DNA of 64,000 nt. It comes from Streptomyces sp. Je 1-332. Lineage in GTDB: Bacteria > Actinomycetota > Actinomycetes > Streptomycetales > Streptomycetaceae. The stretch lies in contig NZ_CP160402.1 in the NCBI RefSeq assembly GCF_040730185.1, positions 372,001 to 436,000 of the forward strand, given 5' to 3'. A program made the position numbers and the translations under genes. The notes under the pieces were generated by a model, which saw only the letters and a program-made list of their open reading frames with translations, searched no databases and was not told the origin of the DNA. This document shows positions 43,078-53,777 of the stretch, piece after piece (positions within the stretch are counted from its first letter, which is position 1; the number at the start of each line of letters is the position of its first letter).

Positions 43078-43985
43078 GACAGGCCCTTCAGGTGGGTGGC
43101 GACGCGGTCGCGGTCCCACGCGCCGTCGGCGACCACGACGCGGTAGCGGTAGGCGAAGGACGCGCCGGGCGTCAGTTCGAACTCCTCGAAGAACGCCCAG
43201 GAGAAGGCGACGGTCGGGATGGGTTCGGAGCGCACGAACCAGTGCGAGTCGTGGATCCCGTCCACGTTCTCCGGGCTGTGCGCGAAGACGAGCGTCGAGT
43301 GCGCGTCGACATCGTCGTGCTCGGCGGTGAAGGCCAGCCACGGCCCCTGGGTGCCCATCAGCCCGGCCGCGTCCTTGTCGCCGTCGGGGCCGAAGGCGGC
43401 GCCGCCGGTGAAGTCACGCGGACCGCGCCACTGCAGGCCCGTGTACCCGGCCATCTCGCGGCCGGCGGTGGTCGGCGAGCCGAAGCGCAGGGGTTCGTCG
43501 CGGATGTTGGTCAGCCGGATCGACCAGTCGAGGGCCCACGACCCGGCGTCCGCGTCGACCGAGTGGACGGTGATGTCCCGCTCTTCCCTGGCCCATTCCT
43601 GGCCGCCGTTCTCGACCCAGGTGAGCTCTTCGGTGAAGTGGAGGCGCTCGTCGTCCACGGCGATGGCGGGGAATCCGTCGTGCCGCATGGAGCCGACACG
43701 CTCCGGCAGACGCAGGTAACCCTCGCCGTGGACATAGCAGTTGCCGCCCCAGAAGTTCTGCCCCGACAGATGGCTCGCGGTCATCTGAAGGCCCTTGTGC
43801 CAGCGGTGGTCGTTCGGCCGATAGCCCGAGACCTGGTGTCCGGCCAGGGTGCGCAGGGGGTGGATGTAGGGCTTGCGCGCCTCGAAGGCGTCGGGGTCCG
43901 GGGCGTAGACGTAGCTGAGCAGCTCGACACCGCCCGACTCGACCGTGATCCGCTCGCCGTGGGTGTGGGTGACCTGAATCGTCAT
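43071..43985 (-). CDS. DUF6807 (PmoA-like) family protein
   Basis: 304 aa. Contains the family pattern KPYIHPLRTLAGHQVSGYRPNDHRWHKGLQ (seen as KPYIHPLRTL and DHRWHKGLQ, ~38-68), then a beta-rich body with WRGPRDFTGGAAFGPDG. These proteins are annotated as methane-oxygenase PmoA-like because of a name carried from one member; they are common in sugar-degradation loci beside Gfo/Idh dehydrogenases and probably act on sugars. The conserved His/Asp cluster suggests an enzyme. ATGA overlap with the upstream dehydrogenase. Confidence 0.8.
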   Translation of the reverse strand: MTIQVTHTHGERITVESGGVELLSYVYAPDPDAFEARKPYIHPLRTLAGHQVSGYRPNDHRWHKGLQMTASHLSGQNFWGGNCYVHGEGYLRLPERVGSMRHDGFPAIAVDDERLHFTEELTWVENGGQEWAREERDITVHSVDADAGSWALDWSIRLTNIRDEPLRFGSPTTAGREMAGYTGLQWRGPRDFTGGAAFGPDGDKDAAGLMGTQGPWLAFTAEHDDVDAHSTLVFAHSPENVDGIHDSHWFVRSEPIPTVAFSWAFFEEFELTPGASFAYRYRVVVADGAWDRDRVATHLKGLSW

Positions 43986-45100
43986 CGCTGAGGGCTCCAG
44001 TCGGGGTGGCTGCCGTGCATGGCCGGGTAGTAGGGGTCGCCGGAGACGATCTCGCCCGCGAACACCGGCTGCCCGGTGAACGCCGACTTGTAGAGCGCGG
44101 CGGCGAATTCGAGGGTGCGGCGGGCGTCGGCGCCGCTGCCCGGCGGCCGTATGCCCCGCTCGTTGGCGTCGAGGAGAGCGCCGAGCTGGGCGGCGTGCGA
44201 GCTGGGCACGTCTGCGGTCGGCGTGCGCCAGGCCTTCGCGCGCCCCGCGTCGACGTGCGGGGCCGGGGTGTAGACCCAGTCGTCGTTGGAGTGGCCGTAG
44301 AGATGGGTGAGTTCGAGCGTCGCGTCTGCGCAGTCGAGGCGGATGCGGCTGACCTCGTCCGGGGACAGGACGCTGTTGACGACGGTGGCGAGCGCGCCGC
44401 TCTCGAACCGCACCAGGGCGGTCGAGACGTCCTCGCTCTCGGTGTCGTGCACGAGGCGGGCCGCCATGGCGCGCACCTCGGTCCAGTCGCCGAGCAGGTG
44501 CAGGAGCAGGTCGAACTGGTGGATGCCGTGCCCCATGGTGGGGCCGCCGCCCTCGCTCTCCCACCGCCCCCGCCACGGCACCGCGTAGTAGGCGCTGTCG
44601 CGGTGCCAGGTGGTCTGGCAGTGCGCGACGCGGGGTGTGCCGAGTTCGCCGTTCGCGATCAGCTCGCGGGCGTGGACGGCTCCCGAGCCGTAGCGGTGCT
44701 GGAAGACCACCGATGCGTACGCCCCCGATGCCTCCTCGGCGGCGGCGATCTCGTCGTACTCGGCGAGCGAGAGACACAGCGGCTTCTCGCACAGCACCCA
44801 CGCGCCCGCCTCCAGCGCGGCCACGGTCTGCGCGCGGTGCAGCGAGGGCGGGGTGCCGATCAGGACCAGGTCGGGGCGGACCGCGTCGACCATCGCGTCG
44901 AAGTCCGCGTAGCCATCGACGTTCATGTCCGCGGCGGCGGCCTCCGCGCGGAACGCGGCGAGCCGAGCGGGGTCGACGTCGACTGCGGCTCTCAGCTCGA
45001 TCCGGTCCGCGTGGGCCCGCAGGGCGGGCAGATGACTTCCGGTCACGATGCCGCCTGTGCCGACGACGGCGGCCCGTAGACGGGTGGGGGTGGAGGACAT
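43982..45100 (-). CDS. Gfo/Idh/MocA-family oxidoreductase (first of two)
   Basis: 372 aa from ATG 45100 with GAGGAG upstream. Rossmann motif VVGTGGIVTGSHLPAL (~12-27), signature CEKPLCL (~105), and a catalytic-type His pair in GHGIHQFD (~187). Members oxidise sugars, inositols or anhydrosugars with NAD(P). It is the first gene of the minus-strand sugar operon; a LacI-type operator lies 22 bp upstream. The second family member is divergent at 45324, so one may oxidise and the other reduce after epimerisation, as in other two-dehydrogenase pathways (inference). Confidence 0.88.
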   Translation of the reverse strand: MSSTPTRLRAAVVGTGGIVTGSHLPALRAHADRIELRAAVDVDPARLAAFRAEAAAADMNVDGYADFDAMVDAVRPDLVLIGTPPSLHRAQTVAALEAGAWVLCEKPLCLSLAEYDEIAAAEEASGAYASVVFQHRYGSGAVHARELIANGELGTPRVAHCQTTWHRDSAYYAVPWRGRWESEGGGPTMGHGIHQFDLLLHLLGDWTEVRAMAARLVHDTESEDVSTALVRFESGALATVVNSVLSPDEVSRIRLDCADATLELTHLYGHSNDDWVYTPAPHVDAGRAKAWRTPTADVPSSHAAQLGALLDANERGIRPPGSGADARRTLEFAAALYKSAFTGQPVFAGEIVSGDPYYPAMHGSHPDWSPQR

Positions 45101-45121
45101 ACGGTCTCCTCGAACGAGCTT

Positions 45122-45135
45122 AGAAAGCGCTTGCA
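45122..45135. promoter_or_regulatory. LacI-family operator of the sugar cluster
   Basis: AGAAAGCGCTTGCA has the core AAGCGCTT with central CG, the classic LacI/GalR half-site arrangement. It lies between the divergent dehydrogenase genes, 22 bp upstream of the minus-strand operon. No lacI-type gene is in the window, so the regulator is elsewhere. Downstream at 45270-45293 is a short triple ACATCCGG repeat. Confidence 0.6.
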
Positions 45136-45323
45136 CCGATGCCGACCCTAGGCACCGCAGGAATCCCAGAACAAGACCTCGGAGCCGAAAACCGGAACGA
45201 AGAATGAAACGACTCAATGATGTGGACGCCGATCGTTGCCGTGCGCTCACCACCTCCCCCCGCGACGCCCACATCCGGACATCCGGACATCCGAAATCCT
45301 CAACTCCCCGAACGGATGCACTC

Positions 45324-46667
45324 ATGCCCATCGACGCCCCACGCCGTCGTCGCTGTGCCGTGGTGGGACTCGGCGCCCGCGCCCAGCTCTTCACCGAGGC
45401 GCTCGCCGGCCCCTACGCGAACCGGATGGAACTGGCCGGTTTCTGCGATGCCAACGCGCACCGCATGGCTGTCCACAACGACTGGATCGCGACCGCCCAC
45501 CCGGGCCGCCCCGCCGTGCCCGCTTACGCCCCGGACGACTTCGAGGAGATGCTGCGCCGTGAGCGCGTCGACCTCGTCGTGGTCTGCACCGTCGACCACC
45601 TCCACGACCACTACATCGTGCGGGCCCTCGAAGCGGGCTGCGACGTGGTCACGGAGAAGCCGATGACCACGACCGCCGAGCGCGCCCGCCGCATCCTCGA
45701 AACGCGGTGCCGCACGGGCCACGACGTCCGCGTCGCCTTCAACTACCGCTACAACCCGGTGCATTCAGCCGTACGGAAGCTTTTGGCGGACGGCGCGATC
45801 GGCGAGGTCGGCTCGGTGCACTTCGAGTGGCTGCTCGACCTGCGGCACGGCGCGGACTACTTCCGCCGCTGGCACCGCGACAAGGCGAACTCCGGCGGCC
45901 TGATGGTGCACAAGGCCACCCACCACTTCGACCTGGTCAACTGGTGGCTGGGCGCACGGCCCGAGACCGTCTATGCGCAGGGCGGACTCTTCTTCTACGG
46001 CGACGAGGCGGGCACCCGGCACGGTCTGGCCCGTGACTACGCCCGCGCGCACGGCTCTCCCGCAGCCGAGAGCGATCCCTTCGCCATCCGTCTGACCGAC
46101 TCGTCCGCACTCAGTGCCCTCTACCTGGATGCGGAGGCGGAAGACGGCTACCACCGCGACCAGAACGTGTTCGGACCCGGGGTGAGCATCGAGGACGACA
46201 TGGCGGTCCTGGTGCATTACTCGTCCGGCGCGACCCTCACGTACCACCTGACCGCCTACGCGCCCTGGGAGGGCTGTCGGATCGCCTTCAACGGCAGCGA
46301 GGGACGCGTCGAACTCCTCGTGGAGGAATCCACCTGGACGCGCCCCGACGTACGGACCGATGGCGCGAGCCCCGTCCTGCACGGCACGGCGGTCGGGGAC
46401 GAAGCGGGCCGCATCCAACTCCTGCTGCGCCGCTTCTGGGAGGAGCCGAGGGAGGTGAAGGTGCCCACCGGTGAGGGCGGGCACGGCGGCGGGGACGTGC
46501 GCATGTTGGTCGATCTCTTCGGCGAGCGAGCACCCGGTGTGCCGGACTCCCTGGGCCGCGGGGCGGACGCCGAGGACGGGGCCCGCTCCCTGGCCACGGG
46601 GCTCGCCGCGAACCAGTCCTTCGTCACGGGGCTTCCGGTCGACGTCCGGAAACTCATGGAGAGCTGA
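45324..46667 (+). CDS. Gfo/Idh/MocA-family oxidoreductase (second, divergent)
   Basis: 447 aa from ATG 45324, just before the Rossmann motif VVGLGARAQLF (~14-24); an in-frame ATG at 45204 would add 40 residues of low-complexity sequence and is not preferred. Signature TEKPMTTT (~112), His motif HKATHHFDLVNWW (~196). Longer than usual (~350), with a C-terminal beta extension that ends GLPVDVRKLM. This subgroup often carries ligand-dependent sugar dehydrogenases. It shares the regulatory gap and LacI-type operator with the minus-strand operon and ends in a perfect terminator. Confidence 0.87.
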   Translation: MPIDAPRRRRCAVVGLGARAQLFTEALAGPYANRMELAGFCDANAHRMAVHNDWIATAHPGRPAVPAYAPDDFEEMLRRERVDLVVVCTVDHLHDHYIVRALEAGCDVVTEKPMTTTAERARRILETRCRTGHDVRVAFNYRYNPVHSAVRKLLADGAIGEVGSVHFEWLLDLRHGADYFRRWHRDKANSGGLMVHKATHHFDLVNWWLGARPETVYAQGGLFFYGDEAGTRHGLARDYARAHGSPAAESDPFAIRLTDSSALSALYLDAEAEDGYHRDQNVFGPGVSIEDDMAVLVHYSSGATLTYHLTAYAPWEGCRIAFNGSEGRVELLVEESTWTRPDVRTDGASPVLHGTAVGDEAGRIQLLLRRFWEEPREVKVPTGEGGHGGGDVRMLVDLFGERAPGVPDSLGRGADAEDGARSLATGLAANQSFVTGLPVDVRKLMES

Positions 46668-46670
46668 GAC

Positions 46671-46708
46671 GACGTACGGGCCGGTCCGCGAGGACCGGCC
46701 CGTACGTC
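46671..46708. terminator. Bidirectional terminator between the dehydrogenase and katG
   Basis: Perfect 17-bp arms (46671-46687, 46692-46708) around GCGA; 3 bp after the dehydrogenase stop and 13 bp from the katG stop. Confidence 0.88.
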
Positions 46709-46721
46709 ACCGTCAGAGAGC

Positions 46722-48959
<2,238 letters not shown>

Positions 48960-49205
48960 TCACGGTGCTCAGAAACTGCGAACGGCGAAACGGTCGGGGG
49001 CGCCCGGGGACGGTACGGGCCTCGGCGGCCGGGAAGCCGACGCCGAGGTGATCACCGTCCAGGGGCCGGTGCGCGCGTGAGCGTTCGCTCGCGGGACTGC
49101 TTCTCCGCGAACGGGGTACCGGATGCCGGGGCGAACGGACCCGTCTCCTGAAGTCACGTGCTGTTCCCTGCTGTTGCCCTGTCCCTTGGCCGTCGGCCGG
49201 AACTG

Positions 49206-49233
49206 ATCCTACGATGGACCAAGTCCAAGTCAA
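49206..49233 (-). promoter_or_regulatory. katG promoter with embedded 13-bp palindrome
   Basis: On the minus strand TTGACT, 16-bp spacer, TAGGAT. The spacer contains TGGAC-CAA-GTCCA (49215-49227), a perfect palindrome exactly where a Fur/CatR-type repressor would block polymerase. Confidence 0.6.
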
Positions 49234-49280
49234 TACGACAGACGGGTCCGTACGAATTCAGGCGTAAGACGATGCACAGT

Positions 49281-49286
49281 TAGGCT
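49281..49286 (+). promoter_or_regulatory. -10 box of the Fur-family gene (possible leaderless mRNA)
   Basis: TAGGCT ends 7 nt before the ATG at 49294, so transcription should begin at or next to the start codon. The upstream -35 region is poor (TTCAGG-like). Confidence 0.45.
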
Positions 49287-49293
49287 GGTAGGC

Positions 49294-49707
49294 ATGAGCG
49301 ATCTGCTGGGACGACTCCGCGGACGTGGGTGGCGGATGACCGCTCAACGCCGGGTGGTCGCCGAGGTACTCGACGGTGAGCACGTCCACCTGACCGCGGA
49401 CGAGGTGCTCGCACGCGCCACTGACCGATTGCCGGAGATCTCCCGCGCCACGGTCTACAACACCCTCGGTGAACTGGTCACCCTCGGCGAGGTCATCGAG
49501 GTGTCCACCGGCCGCGCGAAGCGGTACGACCCCAACGCCCACCACCCCCACCAGCACTTGGTGTGCTCGGGCTGCGGCGCCATCCGCGACGTGCACCCCG
49601 GCGGCGACCCGCTGGCGGCGCTGCCGGACTCCGAGCGGTTCGGCTTCACCGTGTCCGCGGCCGAGGTGACGTACCGGGGAATGTGCCCGGACTGCGCTCG
49701 CGGGTAA
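49294..49707 (+). CDS. Fur-family regulator, probable KatG repressor (CatR/FurA type)
   Basis: 137 aa. Winged helix ~10-80 with recognition segment [14 protein letters not shown], metal-site cluster [11 protein letters not shown] (~87-97), and structural zinc pairs CSGC (~97-100) and CPDC (~132-135). Divergent placement with katG matches the CatR/FurA peroxide-sensor role known in streptomycetes and mycobacteria. Translation start ATG 49294; only a weak AGG precedes it, consistent with leaderless translation. The VOC gene follows after 52 bp and may be co-transcribed. Confidence 0.9.
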   Translation: MSDLLGRLRGRGWRMTAQRRVVAEVLDGEHVHLTADEVLARATDRLPEISRATVYNTLGELVTLGEVIEVSTGRAKRYDPNAHHPHQHLVCSGCGAIRDVHPGGDPLAALPDSERFGFTVSAAEVTYRGMCPDCARG

Positions 49708-49759
49708 CCGGGGCCCGTGCCAGGTCCGCCCGGACTCTCCCGTCACAGGAGGCAGTTCC

Positions 49760-50191
49760 ATGACCGAACCCCACTCCCCCATCCCCCGGTTCCACCTGGC
49801 CATGCCGGTCGACGACCTCGCCGCGGCACGCCTCTTCTACGGTGAGGTACTGGGCTTGGAGGAGGGCCGCAGCGCGGACACCTGGGTGGACTGGAATCTG
49901 CACGGCCACCAGTTCGTCACGCATCTCGCGCCGAAGGGCGCCCAGCGCGTGCACAACCCGGTCGACGGCCACGACGTCCCGGTGCCGCACTTCGGCCTGA
50001 TCCTGCCGGTCCCCGAGTTCCAGAAACTGGCCGAGCGACTGCGCACGGCAGGCATCGAGTTCATCATCGAGCCGTACGTACGCTTCGAGGGCGAGAAGGG
50101 CGAGCAGCGGACGATGTTCCTCCTCGACCCCGCCGGCAACGCCCTGGAGTTCAAGGCGTTCGCCGACGACTCCCAGGTGTTCGCCGCCTGA
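49760..50191 (+). CDS. VOC-family (glyoxalase-like) protein
   Basis: 143 aa, ATG with a strong AGGAGG site. One full VOC module made of two beta-alpha-beta-beta-beta units: [23 protein letters not shown] (~11-33) and [20 protein letters not shown] (~74-93), ending [15 protein letters not shown] with a metal-type Glu. His residues 12 and 77 with Glu could bind a metal. Relatives include dioxygenases, glyoxalases and resistance proteins; reaction unknown. A hairpin follows the stop. Confidence 0.85.
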   Translation: MTEPHSPIPRFHLAMPVDDLAAARLFYGEVLGLEEGRSADTWVDWNLHGHQFVTHLAPKGAQRVHNPVDGHDVPVPHFGLILPVPEFQKLAERLRTAGIEFIIEPYVRFEGEKGEQRTMFLLDPAGNALEFKAFADDSQVFAA

Positions 50192-50194
50192 TCC

Positions 50195-50228
50195 GCCCGC
50201 GGCGCCACCCGGCCTCTCCGCCGCGGGC
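50195..50228 (+). terminator. Hairpin after the VOC gene
   Basis: GCCCGCGGCG (50195-50204) pairs perfectly with 50219-50228 across 14 nt, 3 bp after the stop. The remaining ~180 bp up to 50405 show nothing clear. Confidence 0.6.
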
Positions 50229-50405
50229 CTAGCGGCCGCCCAGCAGGCAGGACGGGTTTCATGGCCTGCTGCTCGGACGACGTGCGGTACGTGAGGATCT
50301 CACCGGGCACCGTCACACCACGGATAGCCCCCCCCCACGCTCACCCGGGAGGCGCGGGTGGTGAGCGAGAGCGGCGTCCGGGGTGTGGGCCCCGAGGTCA
50401 TCCGG

Positions 50406-52127
50406 TCAGGGCGCCATCTCGTACGTCCCGGCCAGTGCTTCGACTCGTCCCCACACCCGTGCCGAGCGCGCGTCGTCGACGACCGGGCGTCGCACCGCGC
50501 CAAGGGCCCAGTTCTGCTGTGCCTCGGTGGCGGAGTCCTTGCCGTGCAGTTCGACGGCGTGCGCGGAGAAGTCGCGTACGAGGACGGCGAACAGCTCGTC
50601 GAGCACGTCCTCGTCGAGGTCCGTCAGACGTGCCTGCTCCAGGATCAGCTGGCCGTGCACGACGAGCGCGAACAGCTGGCCGACGGCGAGGAGGAGGTCG
50701 AGGTCGCGGCTCTGCTCCTCGTCGGGAGCCGCCGTGGTGACGAACTCGCAGAGGGCGTCGGCCTGTTCGCGCAGGCGCGCGACGTTGGGCACAGCGGCGT
50801 ACGCGTCGTAGGCGGTGCGCCAGTCGTGGAAGCGGATGGCGCCCAGGCCACGCGCCGGTCCCTGCCGGAAGAGGAAGTCGTCGTCCGCCGCGTCGACGCG
50901 GGTCGGCACGGGCTCGTACGCGGCCGGGTTCAGGAGGTGGTTGCCCATGAACTTGAGGATCAGGGCGAGGTTGACGTGGACCGTGCCCTCCAGCTTGGGC
51001 AGGCCTCGGATCTCGACAGCCGCCTGCGCGAAGTAGTTGTCCTTCTCGAAGCCCTTGGCCGCGATGACGTCCCACATCAGGTCGATGACCTTCTCGCCCT
51101 CCGTGGTCACCTTCATCTTCGTCATGGGGTTGAAGAGGAGGTAGCGGCGGTCGTCGGGACCGGCGGAGCGGAAGTAGTCGACGGCGCGGTCGCTGAACAG
51201 CTTCATCCCGACGAGGCGGACGTACGCGTCGGTCAGCTCGCGGCGCACGTGCGGGAAGGCGGTGACGGGGCGGCCGTAGAGGATGCGGTTGTGGGCGTGG
51301 GTGACGGCCTCGTACATCGCGTGCTCGCAGATGCCGATCGAGGCGGTGCAGAGGTTGAACTTGCCGACGTTGACGGTGTTGAGCGCGGCGTCGAAGGCGG
51401 CGCGGCCGGTGTGCAGCACGTCGTCGGGGCCGACCGGATAGTTCTCCAGGCGGAACTCGCTCACGTACTTGGAGGAGTCGACGACGTTCTTCACCAGGTG
51501 GTACGCCTCGTGGCGGCTGTCGGCGGCGAAGAAGACGTAGCCGTCGGGGCCCTCGACGTCGGTGCGGCGGCCGAAGACGGAGACGAGACCTGCGGCGTTG
51601 CCGTTGCCGATGTAGTACTTGGAGCCGCTGGCCAGGAACCCGCCGTTGCCGTCGGGCTCGAGGAGCATGTCGGTGGAGTAGATGTCGGCGCCGTGCGTCT
51701 TCTCGGACAGTCCGAAGGCGAACACCTCGCCCTGTGCGAGGAGTTCGGCCGCGCGGGCGCGGGCGGTGGCGTTCTCGCTCTGCCAGACCGGGCCGAGGCC
51801 GAGGATGGTGACCTGCCACGCGTACCAGTAGTCGAGCCCGTAGAAGCCGAAGATCTCGTTCAGGGCGGCGATCCGGGCGGTGTCCCAGCGCTTGTCCTGC
51901 TGCCCCTGTGCGGCGGACGCCGGGGTGAGGAAGGTCGCGAACAGGCCTTCCTTGGCGGAGAACTCGAGGAAGTCCGCCAGCCAGGCGCGGTCGCGGTAGT
52001 CCTCGATCAGGCGGCGCTTGCCCCGGGCCTCGAACCACTCGACGGTCGCGCGCAGCAGCCTGCGGGTCTCGGGGTCGAAGTGCTCGGGGTCGTAGGTGCG
52101 CGGGTTGAACAGCAGCGGGTCGGCCAT
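50406..52127 (-). CDS. Acyl-CoA dehydrogenase/oxidase-family flavoprotein
   Basis: 573 aa, longer than the ~390-aa classical enzymes and nearer to acyl-CoA oxidase-like members, with a C-terminal helical extension from ~430. Middle-domain FAD motif FAFGLSEKTHGADIYSTDM (~136-154) and the helical FAD/substrate domain with IGICEHAMYEAVTHAHNRILYGRPV (read in parts, ~270-294). The usual catalytic Glu cannot be placed confidently by eye. Substrate probably a fatty or branched acyl-CoA. The PadR-type regulator gene is 79 bp upstream on the same strand, so the two form an autoregulated unit (inference). Confidence 0.82.
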   Translation of the reverse strand: MADPLLFNPRTYDPEHFDPETRRLLRATVEWFEARGKRRLIEDYRDRAWLADFLEFSAKEGLFATFLTPASAAQGQQDKRWDTARIAALNEIFGFYGLDYWYAWQVTILGLGPVWQSENATARARAAELLAQGEVFAFGLSEKTHGADIYSTDMLLEPDGNGGFLASGSKYYIGNGNAAGLVSVFGRRTDVEGPDGYVFFAADSRHEAYHLVKNVVDSSKYVSEFRLENYPVGPDDVLHTGRAAFDAALNTVNVGKFNLCTASIGICEHAMYEAVTHAHNRILYGRPVTAFPHVRRELTDAYVRLVGMKLFSDRAVDYFRSAGPDDRRYLLFNPMTKMKVTTEGEKVIDLMWDVIAAKGFEKDNYFAQAAVEIRGLPKLEGTVHVNLALILKFMGNHLLNPAAYEPVPTRVDAADDDFLFRQGPARGLGAIRFHDWRTAYDAYAAVPNVARLREQADALCEFVTTAAPDEEQSRDLDLLLAVGQLFALVVHGQLILEQARLTDLDEDVLDELFAVLVRDFSAHAVELHGKDSATEAQQNWALGAVRRPVVDDARSARVWGRVEALAGTYEMAP

Positions 52128-52206
52128 GGGTGTTCGCCTTTCCGGCTCGGGAGGTTCGGTGAGGGTGAGGGTGAGGGAGGGCGGAGAGCGTGGGCAGCAG
52201 GCCGGT

Positions 52207-52764
52207 TCAGCCCTGGGGACCGAGCCGGTGGAGTGTGGCGAGCACGTCGTCCAGCCAGGCGAGCGTCATCCGTTCGTACGCGATGCCACCGCGCAGCACG
52301 ACATGTTGCAGCTCCTGCCCGGGATCGGGCGTGGCGGGCGCTTCGGGTCCGGTGAAGTCACGCAGCTCGCCCGCGAGATAGCGCGCGAGCCGGTCGGCGT
52401 GCGCCTGACGGTGCCGCTCGACCTCGTGGATCAGCGCGACCGGGTCGTCGAAGGCCGCGCCGCGGATCTTCACGGCCAGCTCGTGCCGCACGCTCTCGGG
52501 TTCGATCGGCTCGTGCAGCCACTGCGACAGCGCGGTCCGCCCGAGGGCGGCGACGGAGTACTCCTTCTTGTCCGGCCGCGCCTGCTGCGGCACCTCGCGG
52601 ACATCGATCCACCCGTCGCTCTCCATGCGCTTGAGAACGCGATAGATCTGCTGGTGGGTGGCGGTCCAGAAGTAGCCGATGGACCGCTCGAACCGCCGGG
52701 CGAGTTCATAGCCTGAGCCCGGCTTCTCCAGCAGCGAGACGAGGATCGCGTGCTCTAGCGCCAT
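52207..52764 (-). CDS. PadR-family transcriptional regulator
   Basis: 185 aa. PadR winged helix at 1-85: EHAILVSLLEKPGSGYELARRF, then IYRVLKRMESDGWI; C-terminal coiled-coil dimerisation region (Vir_act_alpha_C, ~95-180). PadR repressors respond to phenolic acids or drugs. An 18-bp perfect palindrome lies 14 bp upstream of its ATG and should be its own operator. The acyl-CoA dehydrogenase gene follows, so it is the probable target. Confidence 0.9.
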   Translation of the reverse strand: MALEHAILVSLLEKPGSGYELARRFERSIGYFWTATHQQIYRVLKRMESDGWIDVREVPQQARPDKKEYSVAALGRTALSQWLHEPIEPESVRHELAVKIRGAAFDDPVALIHEVERHRQAHADRLARYLAGELRDFTGPEAPATPDPGQELQHVVLRGGIAYERMTLAWLDDVLATLHRLGPQG

Positions 52765-52777
52765 GCCCCGATCCTGC

Positions 52778-52795
52778 TATGCAACTCGTTGCATA
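52778..52795. promoter_or_regulatory. 18-bp perfect palindrome, PadR operator
   Basis: TATGCAAC-TC-GTTGCATA, contains the ATGC...GCAT form seen in PadR sites (consensus ATGT-N8-ACAT). It lies between the PadR gene and the NmrA-type gene's stop at 52827. Confidence 0.65.
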
Positions 52796-52826
52796 AACAA
52801 GTGGAGCCACCCTGGTGAGACACGGC

Positions 52827-53693
52827 TCACCCGGGGTGCTCCGCGGTGAAGCCGGCCGAGTTCTCCCTCACCCACTCCGCGAAGCTCAGCGGCGGACGGC
52901 CCAGGACGCGTTCGACGGTGTCAGTGGTGCGGCCGGGCGTCCGGGCGTAGTCGGCCAGCGAGCCGAGCAGCCGTTCAGGAACGTCCGCCGGCAGGCCCTG
53001 GGCGAGCATCGCCCGCCGGACGTCCTCGGGTCCGACCTCCTGGAAGGACAGCTCCCGGCCGACGGCGTCGCCGATGATCCGGAGCTTCTCGCGCTGGTCG
53101 AGCGACTGGGGCCCGGTGAGCGCGAGGCTCTGCCCTGCGTACTCCCCGCCGGTGAGCGCCCGTACGGCCACCTCGGCGATGTCGCGCGGGTGGATCGGCG
53201 AGGTCGCCGCCGCTGGATGGGCGCCGGAGACCGTGCCGTTCGCGCGGATCTGCGCGCCCCAGGCCAGCGAGTTGGCGGTGAAGTCCGCGCACCGCAGGAC
53301 CGTCCAGGCCGGCCCGGCGCCGCGCACGGTGGCCTCGAACTCCCGGAACTCGTCGATGAATCGGGGGAGGCCTGCGGGTTGCTCCACGGTCAGCGCCGAC
53401 AGCGCGACGACCTTCTTGGCGCCTCGTTCCGCGACGAGGGCGAGGAGCTCGGACGCGGCGGCGGCCGTGCCGACCGGACGGAGGCCGATCAGTACCCCGT
53501 CGACATGCTCGGGCAGGCCCGAAGCCAGCGCCCCGGGCCGGGAGGAGTCGCCGCACACCACGCGCGCGGCGTCCGGCAGCCCCGCGGAGGCCCGGTCGCG
53601 ACGCGTCACGGCGGCCACCTCCTGACCTGCGTCCAGCAGAAGCCGTACGGCCTCGCGCCCCACGTGCCCGGTAGCTCCGACCACCATGAACAT
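52827..53693 (-). CDS. NmrA-like NAD(P)-binding protein
   Basis: 288 aa from ATG 53693. Atypical SDR: VVGATGHVGREAVRLLL (~4-20) is the NmrA/HSCARG dinucleotide motif GATGxxG; no Tyr-x3-Lys catalytic pair is seen, as in NmrA sensors and quinone-reductase-like QorB. C-terminal GPQSLDQREKLRIIGDAVGR is typical. Either a quinone/azo reductase or a redox sensor. Divergent from a MarR gene, the usual arrangement for MarR-controlled reductases induced by electrophiles. Confidence 0.83.
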   Translation of the reverse strand: MFMVVGATGHVGREAVRLLLDAGQEVAAVTRRDRASAGLPDAARVVCGDSSRPGALASGLPEHVDGVLIGLRPVGTAAAASELLALVAERGAKKVVALSALTVEQPAGLPRFIDEFREFEATVRGAGPAWTVLRCADFTANSLAWGAQIRANGTVSGAHPAAATSPIHPRDIAEVAVRALTGGEYAGQSLALTGPQSLDQREKLRIIGDAVGRELSFQEVGPEDVRRAMLAQGLPADVPERLLGSLADYARTPGRTTDTVERVLGRPPLSFAEWVRENSAGFTAEHPG

Positions 53694-53730
53694 GGCGTTC
53701 CCCTTCCCCTCGCCCCAGTTTGTTCGGGTG

Positions 53731-53774
53731 CCGTAATATACGAGAACCGTAACACTACATTTCGAGGAGCGTAA
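53731..53774. repeat. CCGTAA repeats in the MarR/NmrA divergent promoter
   Basis: CCGTAA at 53731 and 53747 and CGTAA at 53770, in an AT-richer 84-bp gap. They are candidate MarR contact sites; the last lies 3 bp before the marR-type ATG. Confidence 0.35.
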
Positions 53775-53777
53775 GTT

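Noticed and set aside
45270..45293. ACATCCGG triple repeat as a CRISPR-like or tandem array
   Set aside because: Three 8-bp head-to-tail copies with no spacers; too short for any array.
52146..52182. GGTGAGG repeats before the acyl-CoA dehydrogenase gene as a regulatory array
   Set aside because: Simple-sequence run in a GC-rich leader with no symmetry; slippage is a sufficient explanation.
50358..52355. 665-codon plus-strand frame opposite the acyl-CoA dehydrogenase
   Set aside because: No domain is visible and the frame runs through the acyl-CoA dehydrogenase/PadR junction.
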